Positions 10,116 to 19,242 of a stretch of DNA of 64,000 bases are shown here, piece after piece. The notes under the pieces were generated by a model. The model was not told the DNA's origin and searched no databases. It was given only the letters and a program-made list of their open reading frames with translations. Position 1 is the first letter of the stretch. Each line of letters starts with the position of its first letter. Both the position numbers and the translations under genes were made by a program. Origin of the DNA: CBDDKS01 sp965230335 (lineage in GTDB: Bacteria; Pseudomonadota; Gammaproteobacteria; Enterobacterales; Kangiellaceae); NCBI GenBank assembly GCA_965230335.1, contig CBDDKS010000006.1:434001-498000 (forward strand). Reading direction: 5' to 3'.

Positions 10116-11495
10116 CTAAAGATCATCCTGTTGATATTCTGCTGCATAATTTACAAAGCGGTTAAAGTGTCCTTGAAAGCTTAAATTGACAACACCAATA
10201 GGACCGTTTCTTTGTTTGCCAATAATGATTTCAGCTATACCTTTTTTATCCGTTTCCTTGTTATAAACTTCATCTCTATAAACGAATAAAATCACATCTG
10301 CATCCTGCTCAATGGCACCCGATTCACGGAGATCAGACATCACTGGCCGTCTGTCTGAACGTTGTTCCAATGAACGATTCAGCTGAGAAAGTGCAATAAT
10401 AGGAACATTCAATTCTTTCGCCAAAGCTTTTAAAGAGCGGGAAATTTCTGATATTTCCAGGGTTCGGTTATCTTTCATACTGGGTACTTGCATCAACTGT
10501 AAATAATCAACAACAATTAAACCAATTTCTCCATGTTCTCTGACAATACGCCGGGATCGTGAACGCACTTCTGAAGGAGACAAACCCGGTGAATCATCAA
10601 TAAACATTTTGCTATTATTTTTCAGAATATTGGTGGCTATCATCACATTATCCCAATCACGATCATCCAAACGGCCACTTCTTAATTTATTGGCATCTAT
10701 GCCGCCTATTGAAGCCAAAGAACGCATTAACAATTGATTTGCTGGCATCTCCATACTAAAAACCAAAACAGGTTTACCGCCATGGATAGAACCGTGTTCT
10801 GCAATGTTCATGGCAAAGGTTGTCTTCCCCATAGCAGGTCGGCCGGCAACAATAATCAAGTCGGATGGCTGAAAACCATTGGTTTTTGTGTCCAGATCGG
10901 TAAAGCCACAAGACAAACCTGTAATACCGCCTTTTGAATCCACCGCCAATTGAATTTGATCAAGAGTTTGCTGCAAATAGTTGGATGCCATTTGCAATCC
11001 GGTATCTGACTTTTCTCTTGTCGATGCAATTTTAAATACTTTTGACTCTGCCACATCCAATAGCTCCGAGGAATGTCTGCCTTTCGGAAAATAAGCAGCA
11101 TCGGCGATGTCATTGGAAACCGTGATCATTTCTCTCAATACGGCTCTTTCCCTGACAATATCAGCATAGGCTATGATATTTGCAGCACTGGGGGTATTTT
11201 TTGTCAGCTCTCCCAAATAAGCCAGTCCACCAATATTGTGTGACTCACCTTCCACTTCCAAAAATTCATGTAAGGTTACCAAATCCATAGGCTTTGTATT
11301 TTCTGCAAGATAGCGTAATGCTCTGAAAATAGAACGATGTGACTTACTGTAGAAATCTTCTGGCACCAGGTGATCACTGACTTTTTCCCAGGCATCATTA
11401 TCTAACATTAAACCACCCAGAACAGACTGTTCCGCCTCTAATGAATGCGGTGGAATCTTTAACTGTTTAACGGATGCGTCTTCTTTTTGTGTCAT
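10116..11495 (-). CDS. dnaB: Replicative DNA helicase DnaB
   Basis: The hexameric helicase that unwinds DNA ahead of the replication fork. Seen: the N-terminal helical domain beginning IPPHSLEAEQSVLGGLMLDN, Walker A AGRPAMGKTT, LIVVDYLQLM (Walker B), and SRSLKALAKELNVPIIALSQLNR, all classic for DnaB. 459 residues, full length, no intein. It lies downstream of rplI, separated by a terminator-like hairpin at about 11604-11640. Confidence 0.97.
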   Translation of the reverse strand: MTQKEDASVKQLKIPPHSLEAEQSVLGGLMLDNDAWEKVSDHLVPEDFYSKSHRSIFRALRYLAENTKPMDLVTLHEFLEVEGESHNIGGLAYLGELTKNTPSAANIIAYADIVRERAVLREMITVSNDIADAAYFPKGRHSSELLDVAESKVFKIASTREKSDTGLQMASNYLQQTLDQIQLAVDSKGGITGLSCGFTDLDTKTNGFQPSDLIIVAGRPAMGKTTFAMNIAEHGSIHGGKPVLVFSMEMPANQLLMRSLASIGGIDANKLRSGRLDDRDWDNVMIATNILKNNSKMFIDDSPGLSPSEVRSRSRRIVREHGEIGLIVVDYLQLMQVPSMKDNRTLEISEISRSLKALAKELNVPIIALSQLNRSLEQRSDRRPVMSDLRESGAIEQDADVILFVYRDEVYNKETDKKGIAEIIIGKQRNGPIGVVNLSFQGHFNRFVNYAAEYQQDDL

Positions 11496-11601
11496 GAATT
11501 TCGCCTAATCATTTGTTTTTCTTCTTACATTCTTTACTCAAACTATAAAAAACAACCCTTACACTTTTTTATATACCACAGATGATACCTTCAACATAAT
11601 A

Positions 11602-11642
11602 AAAAAACCCTTGCTGGCATTCAACCAAAACAAGGGTTTTAT
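11602..11642 (-). terminator. Rho-independent terminator after rplI
   Basis: A 10-bp perfect inverted repeat (AAAACCCTTG at 11604-11613 with CAAGGGTTTT at 11631-11640). Read on the minus strand it ends in a run of seven T residues after the GGG arm. It lies 94 bases beyond the rplI stop and before dnaB, so it probably ends the rpsF-rpsR-rplI transcript. Confidence 0.8.
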
Positions 11643-11733
11643 GTCTCATTTTCGCTCTATATCTAAAGAACCTGTTTTCAAACAGTGTACATTCGACAAG
11701 AACGACTTGACAGCCAAAGGCTTTAGACAGAGG

Positions 11734-12180
11734 TTATTCAGCAACAACCATTAATTGAATCGATGACGTCACATCTGTATGCAGCTGAATACTGATATCA
11801 AACTCGCCAATGCTACGAATCACACCATTCGGTAAGCGCACTTCTGATTTTGATACAGGCTCACCGGCTGCTGTAATAGCTTCAGCAATATCCCGTGTAC
11901 CTACTGAACCAAATAGCTTGCCTTCATCACCTGCATTAGCTGCAATCGTCACACTTAAAGCTTCTATACGTTCAGCTCTGCCTTTAGCGGCATTCAATGA
12001 ATCAGCAGCAGCACGCTCCAATTCAGCTCTTCTTTCTTCAAAGCTTTCTAGATTGTCTTTTGTTGCAGCAACCGCTTTGCCAAATGGCAACAAAAAGTTA
12101 CGACCATAACCATTGGCAACTTTCACTTTATCACCCAAGTCGCCCAAGTTACGCATTTTTTCTAATAGAATCACTTCCAC
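11734..12180 (-). CDS. rplI: 50S ribosomal protein L9
   Basis: 148 residues, normal for bL9. The N-terminal domain starts [19 protein letters not shown] and continues [14 protein letters not shown], the family signature; a long connecting helix and the C-terminal rRNA-binding domain ([11 protein letters not shown]) follow. It is the last gene of the rpsF-rpsR-rplI cluster, 59 bases after rpsR. Confidence 0.97.
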   Translation of the reverse strand: MEVILLEKMRNLGDLGDKVKVANGYGRNFLLPFGKAVAATKDNLESFEERRAELERAAADSLNAAKGRAERIEALSVTIAANAGDEGKLFGSVGTRDIAEAITAAGEPVSKSEVRLPNGVIRSIGEFDISIQLHTDVTSSIQLMVVAE

Positions 12181-12239
12181 CAGCTGTTCCTCCCAAAAGG
12201 TTTATCTGGATTGTCTATAAGACGTTTTAAAAACATTCA

Positions 12240-12467
12240 TTATTTATGAGCATCACAATAAGGTAATAACGCAAGAAAGCGAGCTCTTTTAATGGCTGTA
12301 GCCAACTGACGTTGATACTTTGAATGTGTGCCTGTGATACGACTTGGAACAATTTTACCTGTTTCAGTCACATAATTTTTTAACGAACCTAAATCTTTAT
12401 AATCAATTTCACTCACACCTTCGGCAGTGAATCGACAAAATTTTCTACGACGCATTTGACGTGGCAT
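12240..12467 (-). CDS. rpsR: 30S ribosomal protein S18
   Basis: 75 residues. [31 protein letters not shown] and the [18 protein letters not shown] signature identify bS18. It lies between rpsF (22 bases upstream) and rplI. There is no priB between rpsF and rpsR, as is normal outside the enterobacteria and their relatives. Confidence 0.97.
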   Translation of the reverse strand: MPRQMRRRKFCRFTAEGVSEIDYKDLGSLKNYVTETGKIVPSRITGTHSKYQRQLATAIKRARFLALLPYCDAHK

Positions 12468-12489
12468 ATTTTTGCTCCTCTAAATACAG

Positions 12490-12957
12490 TTATTCAGTTT
12501 CACTGGTTTCTAGCGCTGTCTCTTTCACATCGCTTTTTTCATCAGTATTGGTTTCTTTTTCCACAGAAGTATCTTTTGCAGTATCTTCTTTTTTATCAGA
12601 TTTATCAGACTCTGATTTGGAAGAAGCTTCTGATTCATCTTTTTCTTTATATAATGGAGAAGCTGTTGTCACCGCATCTTTGCGTCGAATGGTTAAATGG
12701 CGTAATACGGCGTCATTAAAGCGGAATAAGGTTTCTATTTCTTCAACAACACTATAAGCACATTCAAGATTCATTAACACATAGTGTGCTTTATGTACAT
12801 CTTTAATAGCGTAGGCCAGTTGACGTCGTCCCCAGTCTTCCAGACGATGTACCTGTCCGCCAGATTCCTTAACCAAAGTGGTATAACGCTCTATCATTGA
12901 AGAAACCTGATCACTTTGATCAGGATGAACAACAAACACTATTTCATAGTGATTCAT
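12490..12957 (-). CDS. rpsF: 30S ribosomal protein S6 with long acidic tail
   Basis: The ferredoxin-like S6 core occupies residues 1 to about 100 ([49 protein letters not shown]). The remaining 55 residues form a low-complexity Glu/Asp/Lys/Ser/Thr tail. E. coli S6 is about 131-135 residues with a shorter tail that RimK extends with glutamates; this one has 155. First gene of the ribosomal cluster. Confidence 0.96.
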   Translation of the reverse strand: MNHYEIVFVVHPDQSDQVSSMIERYTTLVKESGGQVHRLEDWGRRQLAYAIKDVHKAHYVLMNLECAYSVVEEIETLFRFNDAVLRHLTIRRKDAVTTASPLYKEKDESEASSKSESDKSDKKEDTAKDTSVEKETNTDEKSDVKETALETSETE

Positions 12958-13211
12958 GGATGCTCCTTATGGATTCCAGCCCAAGTGTTCAACTTAAGCA
13001 AGGAGTTGTAGATTAAAACGAATTGTTATGATGAGTGAACCCGATGGTTCAACCCAAAATGAGGCCGGATTATACTGAAAAGCATGACCAATAATCAAGA
13101 TACTACCCTGTATATTTTTATTCGCTCCAATTAATATTTTTCTTTATATCACTCATTTTAAATAAAAATCAATAAAAACAATAGGTTATGTCGTCAATCC
13201 AAAGTCGGATA

Positions 13212-13454
13212 TTATTCTTTTTCTTCATCATCCATATTGGCAAACGCATCATCCCAGTCAATATCATCATCACCATCCATGGATTCTAACTCTAAATCAT
13301 CAATATTGACATCATCTTCTTCATTTAAAGCAACTTCACTTTCCAGACTTGCAGCATCAGTACTTTCAACATCAGAACTCTCATCTGGCTGAACTGCTTT
13401 ATCTTTAACGGACGGCTCTGTTTCTTCAACGACTGACTGGCTCAGTTTCTTCAA
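13212..13454 (-). pseudogene. Displaced 3' part of the acidic membrane protein gene
   Basis: An 80-codon open frame, with ATG at 13454, that begins with QSVVEETEP, nearly repeating the end of the preceding frame (ESVVEETEP). It is strongly acidic and ends DIDWDDAFANMDDEEKE. There is no ribosome-binding site at its ATG. It is best read as the C-terminal tail of the gene at 13426-14493, thrown out of frame by a 25-bp tandem duplication at 13414-13463. If the repeat unit were 24 bases the two frames would be one protein of about 430 residues. A sequencing error would give the same picture. Confidence 0.65.
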
Positions 13455-14493
13455 CGACCGATTCAGTTTCGAGAATAGGGGCTACCTCAGGTACATCTTC
13501 ATCCATGATATCCAAAAATTCATCGTCATCACTCTCTCCTTCCTCAAGATCTTCTTCTACAAGACCTTCTTCCATAAGGCTGTCTTCTGTTATTCCTGTT
13601 TCTTCAATCTCATCCGAATTCATTTCAGGTTCTTCAAAATCGACTCCGGTTTCTCCTGCATCCAGCATTTTCTCATTCACATCGGCCATCATGTCATCAC
13701 TGAGTAATTCCTCATTGTTATCGGTTGTGTCTACTTCTGATGGCATCATCTCCGCTTGAATTTGTTTGCCAGAAAACGAAGACATCGCCTCCAATATTTG
13801 ATCAACACTGAGTGTTTTTTGTTCAATTTCTTCACCAAACATGGATGAATATTCAGTAAATATACTGTTTAAAGTTACCAGCATTTTATGGTTGGATGCT
13901 TTTAAACTTTTGTTTTCGCCAAGTAATGCATCCACTTTGTCATTCGCTGCTGTTAATGCTTCAGAATTATCCGAATCCGAAGATTCAGTGATTTCTGTTG
14001 ACTCTGCGTCTGTTGACCCACCTTCTGGTACCAGTTCATGATATTTGGCTGTTACACGTGATAATTCATCGTCCAATGCCTGCAATGCCACCAAATCTTT
14101 ATTCATGTAGCCACTGACAAAAGATCGCACAAAAAACTTACGTTCACTTAAAATATTTTTAGCTGTTGTTTCAGCCGTTTCATTTGAAAAGCCCAGATTC
14201 TCACTTAAAAAAGTTTTTATTGCATCCAGTTGCGTATTTTCATTACTCTTGACATTGATAATTAATTCCCTCATTGCTTTTTTCATCCTTGAACGACCTC
14301 TCAACAATAACACTAAAAAGAACAGTGTAAGAATAACAAAAGGCAAAACAATATACCCGGTTAACACCCAGGATATCATATCTCCTGTCATGCCAAACAG
14401 AGCGCTTTCGGTTGCTGATTCGGCAATAACAGCGGTTTCTGTAACTACGTCAGTATCGGTTATCATATTAAAAATTAAGTTCATATCTGCCAT
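13426..14493 (-). CDS. Acidic single-span membrane protein, frameshifted near 3' end
   Basis: Starts at ATG 14493 (MADMNLIF), one base after the stop of the vWA gene and preceded by AAGGTGAAT; an ATG 42 bases upstream lies within the vWA gene. One transmembrane helix (about residues 40-65, WVLTGYIVLPFVILTLFFLV) is followed by a basic stretch, a helical domain (about 75-160) and a long acidic tail. I do not recognise a named family. It is coupled to the vWA protein, which also has a membrane anchor and an acidic linker, so they probably work together. The frame ends prematurely in PVSR after a tandem duplication; the rest of the tail is in the next frame. Confidence 0.65.
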   Translation of the reverse strand: MADMNLIFNMITDTDVVTETAVIAESATESALFGMTGDMISWVLTGYIVLPFVILTLFFLVLLLRGRSRMKKAMRELIINVKSNENTQLDAIKTFLSENLGFSNETAETTAKNILSERKFFVRSFVSGYMNKDLVALQALDDELSRVTAKYHELVPEGGSTDAESTEITESSDSDNSEALTAANDKVDALLGENKSLKASNHKMLVTLNSIFTEYSSMFGEEIEQKTLSVDQILEAMSSFSGKQIQAEMMPSEVDTTDNNEELLSDDMMADVNEKMLDAGETGVDFEEPEMNSDEIEETGITEDSLMEEGLVEEDLEEGESDDDEFLDIMDEDVPEVAPILETESVVEETEPVSR

Positions 14494-14494
14494 A

Positions 14495-16468
14495 TTATTC
14501 ACCTTCTGGCAAAGGTTTATCATCATGTTGTTCAACGGATTCTTCTTCTGTTATTTCTGCAGTCATGTTTTCAACGGATTTCAGTGCACGCCGCTTACTC
14601 CATTTCCAGGCAAACCATCCACCAGTCATAAACAGTATATTGGCAATCAAACCTATTATGAGCCATGCATTAGTACTCAGTAATGAGGTATCCTCTTCTT
14701 TAGGTTCAGGTTCGCCCTCTTCATCTGGTATGCTTTCTTCATCCGGTTTACTATCTTCTTGTTCTTTATTTTCTTCTTCCTGATCATTGTCTGCTTTCTC
14801 TTCAGAGATGTCTTCTTTAGGCTCTTCTTCAGAGACTGTTTCTTCTTCAACAACAGGCGTTTCTTCCGGAGTTGCTAGGGTTTCTTCTGGTATGGCAGCC
14901 TTCTCTTCTTCAACAAAGGATTCAACTTTAATATCTTCGAATTCGATGGTTGGCAAGTCAGTTGAAAATTTTCTTCCGGTAACCGATATGCCCTCTGCCT
15001 TGAATTCCAAAGAAAACTGACCACCTCGTTTCAAAGGTTCCAATTCAAAATAATTGACATCCTGCCAATCATGTAATGTTTTAAATTCAGTTCTACCATC
15101 AGGATAAAGCACTTTAACAGTCACTTTTAATTGTTCAACATCTAAAACACCTTCTACGATATCAAAAATAACTTTATGATTTTTTCCTTCTTCTTCTGAT
15201 TGTTTTAAAATGGCTTTAATAGGTTCTGAAAATACTTTTACTGCATGTGTTCGACTTCGTTCAAAAGTTGGGCTTTTAACAACTAAATTAATATTTAAAG
15301 TGCCTTGTTCTTCCCCTGAAAAAAAGAATTGTTGAAATGTTCCTGAGCCACTATCCAATATCAAGGGTAATGGCATTTGATTACCATCACTTTCCAGAAA
15401 GATTTTTGCATCGATGAGTTGCAGGAAATCTGGTTTTTTTATGACTTTACCATCTTCAAGTAGTTGCAAATAATATTGTATTTGTTCTTTTGCCAAAACA
15501 TTATTGGGTAACTCACCAATATTCAATCCTAAATTACTCACTATCATAACCCGATTATCAGGATCAATAGCAGCATCTATGTTCCACTCACCCACTTCAG
15601 GTTGCGCAATGGTTATCAAATCATAAGACTTACTTGCAAACCAACGTACAGAAGCATCCGCATTCTTCTCGGTAATTTTTTTCTTTGATGGTGTATTTAA
15701 AGTAGTTTGTGATTGTGCCTCTTGTTTAAATACCAGCAACGTCATTTCTTCAATACTGGCATCCACTTTAAAAGTATTATTTTTCAAAGGCAAACTGTCT
15801 CTTGGTGTTGCCTGTTCAAAAATTTTCAAAAATATTTTTTGCAATTCATCTGCATTATCCACCGCAGTAAACCAACCATCGGTTTGGTTTGCCATGGTTG
15901 ATAACAATGCTTCATCAGCGTCTTGAGATAATGCAATAGTGTGTATCGTCACACCTGATTTTTTAAGCTTGGGAATCACTTCATTTAAAATCCTTTCACG
16001 CTCTTTTTGATTTTCCTGTTGATTTTTAGAAATATCTACCATGCCATCTGTCAATAAAATTAAACTGCGTGCTTCAGAGGTATCGGATTTATTCCAATCC
16101 CATGTCGCCCGGGTCATGGCTTCTCCAATATTGGTATACAATCCTGCCGAATTAATTTTTGCTGTTGCCTGCATCGCTTCCTTTTGCCATTGTGGATTCA
16201 CCTTTTTTAAAGGCACCAACATATTCACATACCGCCCAAATGTCCAAATACCCGAGTCTGAACCTTGTGGCATTAAATTAGTAATTAAACGTGTTGCTGG
16301 TATACGTAAATTTTTAGGATCATTTTTTTTCATACTCCCTGAAATATCAACCAATACCCTGACATCAGAGCGTTTTTTCTCTGTTTCTAATGCCAGAACA
16401 CCAGATTGCCCAAATGCAATCAGTATGATTCCTATAATGAATAAGGAATACCGCAGCTTCAATGTCAT
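14495..16468 (-). CDS. von Willebrand factor A domain membrane protein (TIGR03503-like)
   Basis: 657 residues. A signal peptide (about 1-26) is followed by a vWA domain (about 35-220) with an intact metal-ion-dependent adhesion site: DISGSMKKND, then TNIGEAMTRA and LLTDGMVD. The middle (230-500) is probably beta-sandwich. A very acidic linker (about 510-605) leads to one transmembrane helix (about 612-632) and a basic cytoplasmic tail. So the vWA domain is periplasmic and anchored by the C-terminus. From memory it matches the gammaproteobacterial family TIGR03503, of unknown function. It is coupled to the frameshifted acidic protein downstream. Confidence 0.8.
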   Translation of the reverse strand: MTLKLRYSLFIIGIILIAFGQSGVLALETEKKRSDVRVLVDISGSMKKNDPKNLRIPATRLITNLMPQGSDSGIWTFGRYVNMLVPLKKVNPQWQKEAMQATAKINSAGLYTNIGEAMTRATWDWNKSDTSEARSLILLTDGMVDISKNQQENQKERERILNEVIPKLKKSGVTIHTIALSQDADEALLSTMANQTDGWFTAVDNADELQKIFLKIFEQATPRDSLPLKNNTFKVDASIEEMTLLVFKQEAQSQTTLNTPSKKKITEKNADASVRWFASKSYDLITIAQPEVGEWNIDAAIDPDNRVMIVSNLGLNIGELPNNVLAKEQIQYYLQLLEDGKVIKKPDFLQLIDAKIFLESDGNQMPLPLILDSGSGTFQQFFFSGEEQGTLNINLVVKSPTFERSRTHAVKVFSEPIKAILKQSEEEGKNHKVIFDIVEGVLDVEQLKVTVKVLYPDGRTEFKTLHDWQDVNYFELEPLKRGGQFSLEFKAEGISVTGRKFSTDLPTIEFEDIKVESFVEEEKAAIPEETLATPEETPVVEEETVSEEEPKEDISEEKADNDQEEENKEQEDSKPDEESIPDEEGEPEPKEEDTSLLSTNAWLIIGLIANILFMTGGWFAWKWSKRRALKSVENMTAEITEEESVEQHDDKPLPEGE

Positions 16469-16900
16469 TAACCTTTCTATTTTGAAAAACCAGAATCATT
16501 CATTTGAAAAATCATCATAGTTTTTCATTTTTTAAAGAATTTAAGGATTGTTGTATCTTTTTCAAAAGTTTAGCTCATTATTCTCAACTTTTTTATCGGA
16601 TTTCCAATAAATTAAAAACTGGGTAAAAATTCAGTAAAAAAATCATTATTTATCTCATTTATATAATAAGAATCAACCTGAAAATATTTTTTAACTATCC
16701 CTTATTGTGATAATTAAATATCTATTAAATGAGTTGAAATCATGTAAAAACCTTTTAAGAAAATTGTTTTTTATTTTTTATAAATCTACGAGTTATCACA
16801 ATCTTCACAATTTTCTAACAAATCAGAATATCTAGAATTTATCCCAATATTTTCAGTCATAATCAGCCGAGTTATTTTATTAATCTATGAGGCTGAAATT
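16469..16900. other. Long AT-rich divergent intergenic region
   Basis: This 432-base region separates the divergent vWA gene and beta-propeller lipoprotein gene. It is extremely AT-rich with no open frame of note, no tRNA and no clear hairpin terminator. It should hold both promoters. A ribosome-binding site (GAGG, about 16888) serves the lipoprotein start at 16901. Confidence 0.5.
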
Positions 16901-18283
16901 ATGAAAAAAATATCTTTCAATCCATTCACTACAAGCAAAGTATTCTGTACGCAAGCTCGCACTCTAAAAATACCAGCACTTTCAATTTTAATCGCTGGTG
17001 GATTGCTCACAGGTTGTCTTAAAAATCCTGATCCTGTTGATGGTGCGATTTATGTACTGACCAATGGTCATAATCCCAGCGAACAAATTAATGCAGGTGC
17101 CAATGCGGTCAACGATCCCAGTTTAACCAATGAAATTGTTGCTTATACACGAATGGCATCAGGGCGTCTGGAAGAAATTGGTGTTTATTCAACAGGTGGC
17201 CTCGGTGAAAATATTCGAAACAGTGGCGCTAATCCATTAGCCTCCCAGGATCCACTCATTGTTTCACTGGATAAACGTTTTGTCTTTGCTGTTAACGCAG
17301 GTAGCGAAAGTATCAGTTCATTTGTCATTCGAGAAGATATGTCATTAAGACCGGCTTCATTAAATGTATCCACATCAGGGATCAGTAATGCACAAAATCC
17401 TGTTTCTTTAACCCAATATGATGACGTACTTTATGTTGCCAATAGTGGTGCTTTTTTTGATGAGTCTGGTAGCGAGTTAAACCAGTTACCCAGTGACAGA
17501 AATCGTACCAATAGCAGCATTATCGGATTTAGAATCGAGAATGATGGTACATTGATTCAATTAACTGCGTCTGAAATTCCTGGTATAGCTGCTAACGTAG
17601 GCTCTATCGAATTTTCAAACGATGGCTCTGCACTTTACATTACAGAACGACGCACCAATCGAATTTTAACAGTAGCCATGGAAAATGGTCTTCCCGTTTT
17701 AGATAATGGTTCACCTGTTATTTCTGAATTTACTTCACAAACACCTCAACCTTTCGGTACTGATATTTTTATCAATGAGCATGGCGAAGAAGTTCTTGTT
17801 GTATCTGAAGGTAATAATGGTGCCCCTGGTTTATCCGCTTTATCTTCTTATACTGTAGATAACGATGGTGAATTATTTGCTGCCTCATTAAGTACTGGAT
17901 TTGAAGGTGATGCACTCGCAACAGGCTTTACCTTTGGTTGTTGGGTAGAAATTGCAGATGGACCACTCGCTGATTTTGCCTATGTTTCCAACACACCCGA
18001 TGGCGTGATCACTAGCTACAGAATTAATGATGATGGCACCATAGAACGCTTTGAGTCAGAAGCAGGTAATGCCGGCATTGATGGTGACGATAATCAAAAC
18101 GGTGCAGGCGTTCTTGACGCAGAAGTAGCTTATCCTTACTTATATCAAATCGTCAATAATGACAGTCGTATTGCCCAATGGGAAATCAATGATGATGGTA
18201 CATTAACACGTCAACTTGATATGGAAGTTGTAGATACTGAGTTGTTACGTCCCAGAATGTTTGTTGGTATTGCAGGATTCTAA
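16901..18283 (+). CDS. Lipoprotein with lactonase-like beta-propeller
   Basis: 460 residues. An unusually long N-region precedes a lipobox LLTGC (Cys39), so the mature protein would be lipid-anchored in the envelope. The rest is a repeated beta-sheet pattern of the 7-bladed lactonase / YncE-type propeller (PF10282-like): IVAYTRMASGRLEEIGVYSTGG, LSLDKRFVFAVNAGSESISSF-type blade (seen as FVFAVNAGSESISSFVI), LYVANSG, IIGFRIENDGTLIQL, YITERRTNRILT. Aspartate-rich turns (EINDDGTL, RINDDGTI) recur. Enzymatic activity is not evident; a binding or scaffold role is equally possible. Confidence 0.75.
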   Translation: MKKISFNPFTTSKVFCTQARTLKIPALSILIAGGLLTGCLKNPDPVDGAIYVLTNGHNPSEQINAGANAVNDPSLTNEIVAYTRMASGRLEEIGVYSTGGLGENIRNSGANPLASQDPLIVSLDKRFVFAVNAGSESISSFVIREDMSLRPASLNVSTSGISNAQNPVSLTQYDDVLYVANSGAFFDESGSELNQLPSDRNRTNSSIIGFRIENDGTLIQLTASEIPGIAANVGSIEFSNDGSALYITERRTNRILTVAMENGLPVLDNGSPVISEFTSQTPQPFGTDIFINEHGEEVLVVSEGNNGAPGLSALSSYTVDNDGELFAASLSTGFEGDALATGFTFGCWVEIADGPLADFAYVSNTPDGVITSYRINDDGTIERFESEAGNAGIDGDDNQNGAGVLDAEVAYPYLYQIVNNDSRIAQWEINDDGTLTRQLDMEVVDTELLRPRMFVGIAGF

Positions 18284-18356
18284 GGGCAGTAACAAATAAG
18301 AAGAACAGTAGTCATAAGATATGATGGTCCATAAGAGCAACATCCAATAAGTACAC

Positions 18357-18387
18357 GGGCTCAATAACTTTATGATATATTGAGCCC
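18357..18387. other. Perfect 10-bp hairpin
   Basis: GGGCTCAATA (18357-18366) pairs perfectly with TATTGAGCCC (18378-18387) around an 11-base loop. No T-run follows on either strand, so it is not a classic intrinsic terminator, although its place 74 bases after the lipoprotein stop suggests a role in 3'-end formation or stability. Confidence 0.5.
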
Positions 18388-18450
18388 TTAAACGATGAAA
18401 ACAAAATAACCTGCGTTCTAGTTAAATAAATACAAATGAGGTAGTTTATT

Positions 18451-18630
18451 ATGATTTGTAGCTTATGCCAAAAAGATTCACATGACATTTTATATGAGTT
18501 GGATAGCCTGGTCATCTCCTTAATCAAAAAACATAATCCTCAATGGGTCGAAGAAGATGGCTCCTGTCAGAAGTGTGTTGATTATTATAATAATTTTAAA
18601 GAAAACTCTGAAACTTTAGAAACTAATTGA
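18451..18630 (+). CDS. Small double-CxxC protein
   Basis: A 59-codon gene with a GAGG ribosome-binding site 9 bases before its ATG. It opens MICSLCQKDSHDILYELD and has a second pair in GSCQKCVDYY (about residues 39-42), so two CxxC knuckles are separated by a helical-looking, acidic segment (SLVISLIKKHNPQWVEEDG). This is the layout of a small zinc-binding protein. I do not know the family. The opposite strand holds a 71-codon frame here that lacks a ribosome-binding site and is a shadow. Confidence 0.6.
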   Translation: MICSLCQKDSHDILYELDSLVISLIKKHNPQWVEEDGSCQKCVDYYNNFKENSETLETN

Positions 18631-18715
18631 ATTACTTTGTAAAAAACTTTGTGGTTTACGATTAGCCAAAATAATATTCCCCTATTTTGTGCCAGTTTAA
18701 ATTGATTGAGCTATA

Positions 18716-19192
18716 TCACTGATACTCATCAAATGCATCATGAACATCATCAATCAGCACAATTCCGATAATATGTTCTTCCAGAACCTGCACCTGTTCT
18801 TCTGAAATCACCTTTCCTCTTAAAGATATCCCCGCATTATGTACCGAATGTTTGTTTCCAGTCACTAATGGATGCCATTCTGGTAATGCCTGACCTTGAG
18901 CCAACAAACGGTAAGCACAGGTTTTAGGTAACCATTCAGCATCACGAGCCAACTCAGGTGTGACCTGAAGACAATCCGGTACATTATTAAAACGTTCACT
19001 ATATTGTTTGCATTGACAAGTGTCTTGATCAAAATAACGACAACACACATCTGTCTGGTATAGGTGCCCCTCATCATCCTCCAGTTTATGGGCACAACAC
19101 TTACCACAACCGTCACATAGCATTTCCCATTCTTCCTGGGTCATTTCTTCCATGGGTTTTGTTTTCCAAAACTCAGTGGATGGATATTCCAT
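18716..19192 (-). CDS. ycgN: YcgN family cysteine-cluster protein
   Basis: 158 residues. The cysteine cluster CDGCGKCCAHKL, then DVCCRYFDQDTCQC and PDCLQVTPELA, is the hallmark of the YcgN/UPF0260 family (YkgJ-type zinc or iron-cluster proteins). Function is unknown. E. coli has the same neighbours, ycgL-ycgM-ycgN. Here ycgN is 50 bases downstream of ycgM. Confidence 0.9.
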   Translation of the reverse strand: MEYPSTEFWKTKPMEEMTQEEWEMLCDGCGKCCAHKLEDDEGHLYQTDVCCRYFDQDTCQCKQYSERFNNVPDCLQVTPELARDAEWLPKTCAYRLLAQGQALPEWHPLVTGNKHSVHNAGISLRGKVISEEQVQVLEEHIIGIVLIDDVHDAFDEYQ

Positions 19193-19242
19193 AGATATGG
19201 ATTCCTGTAATAAGTTGAATAATGATCATGATATATAATGCT

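Noticed and set aside
18312..18527. 71-codon minus-strand frame
   Set aside because: No ribosome-binding site and no protein-like composition; it covers the 59-codon CxxC gene on the plus strand.
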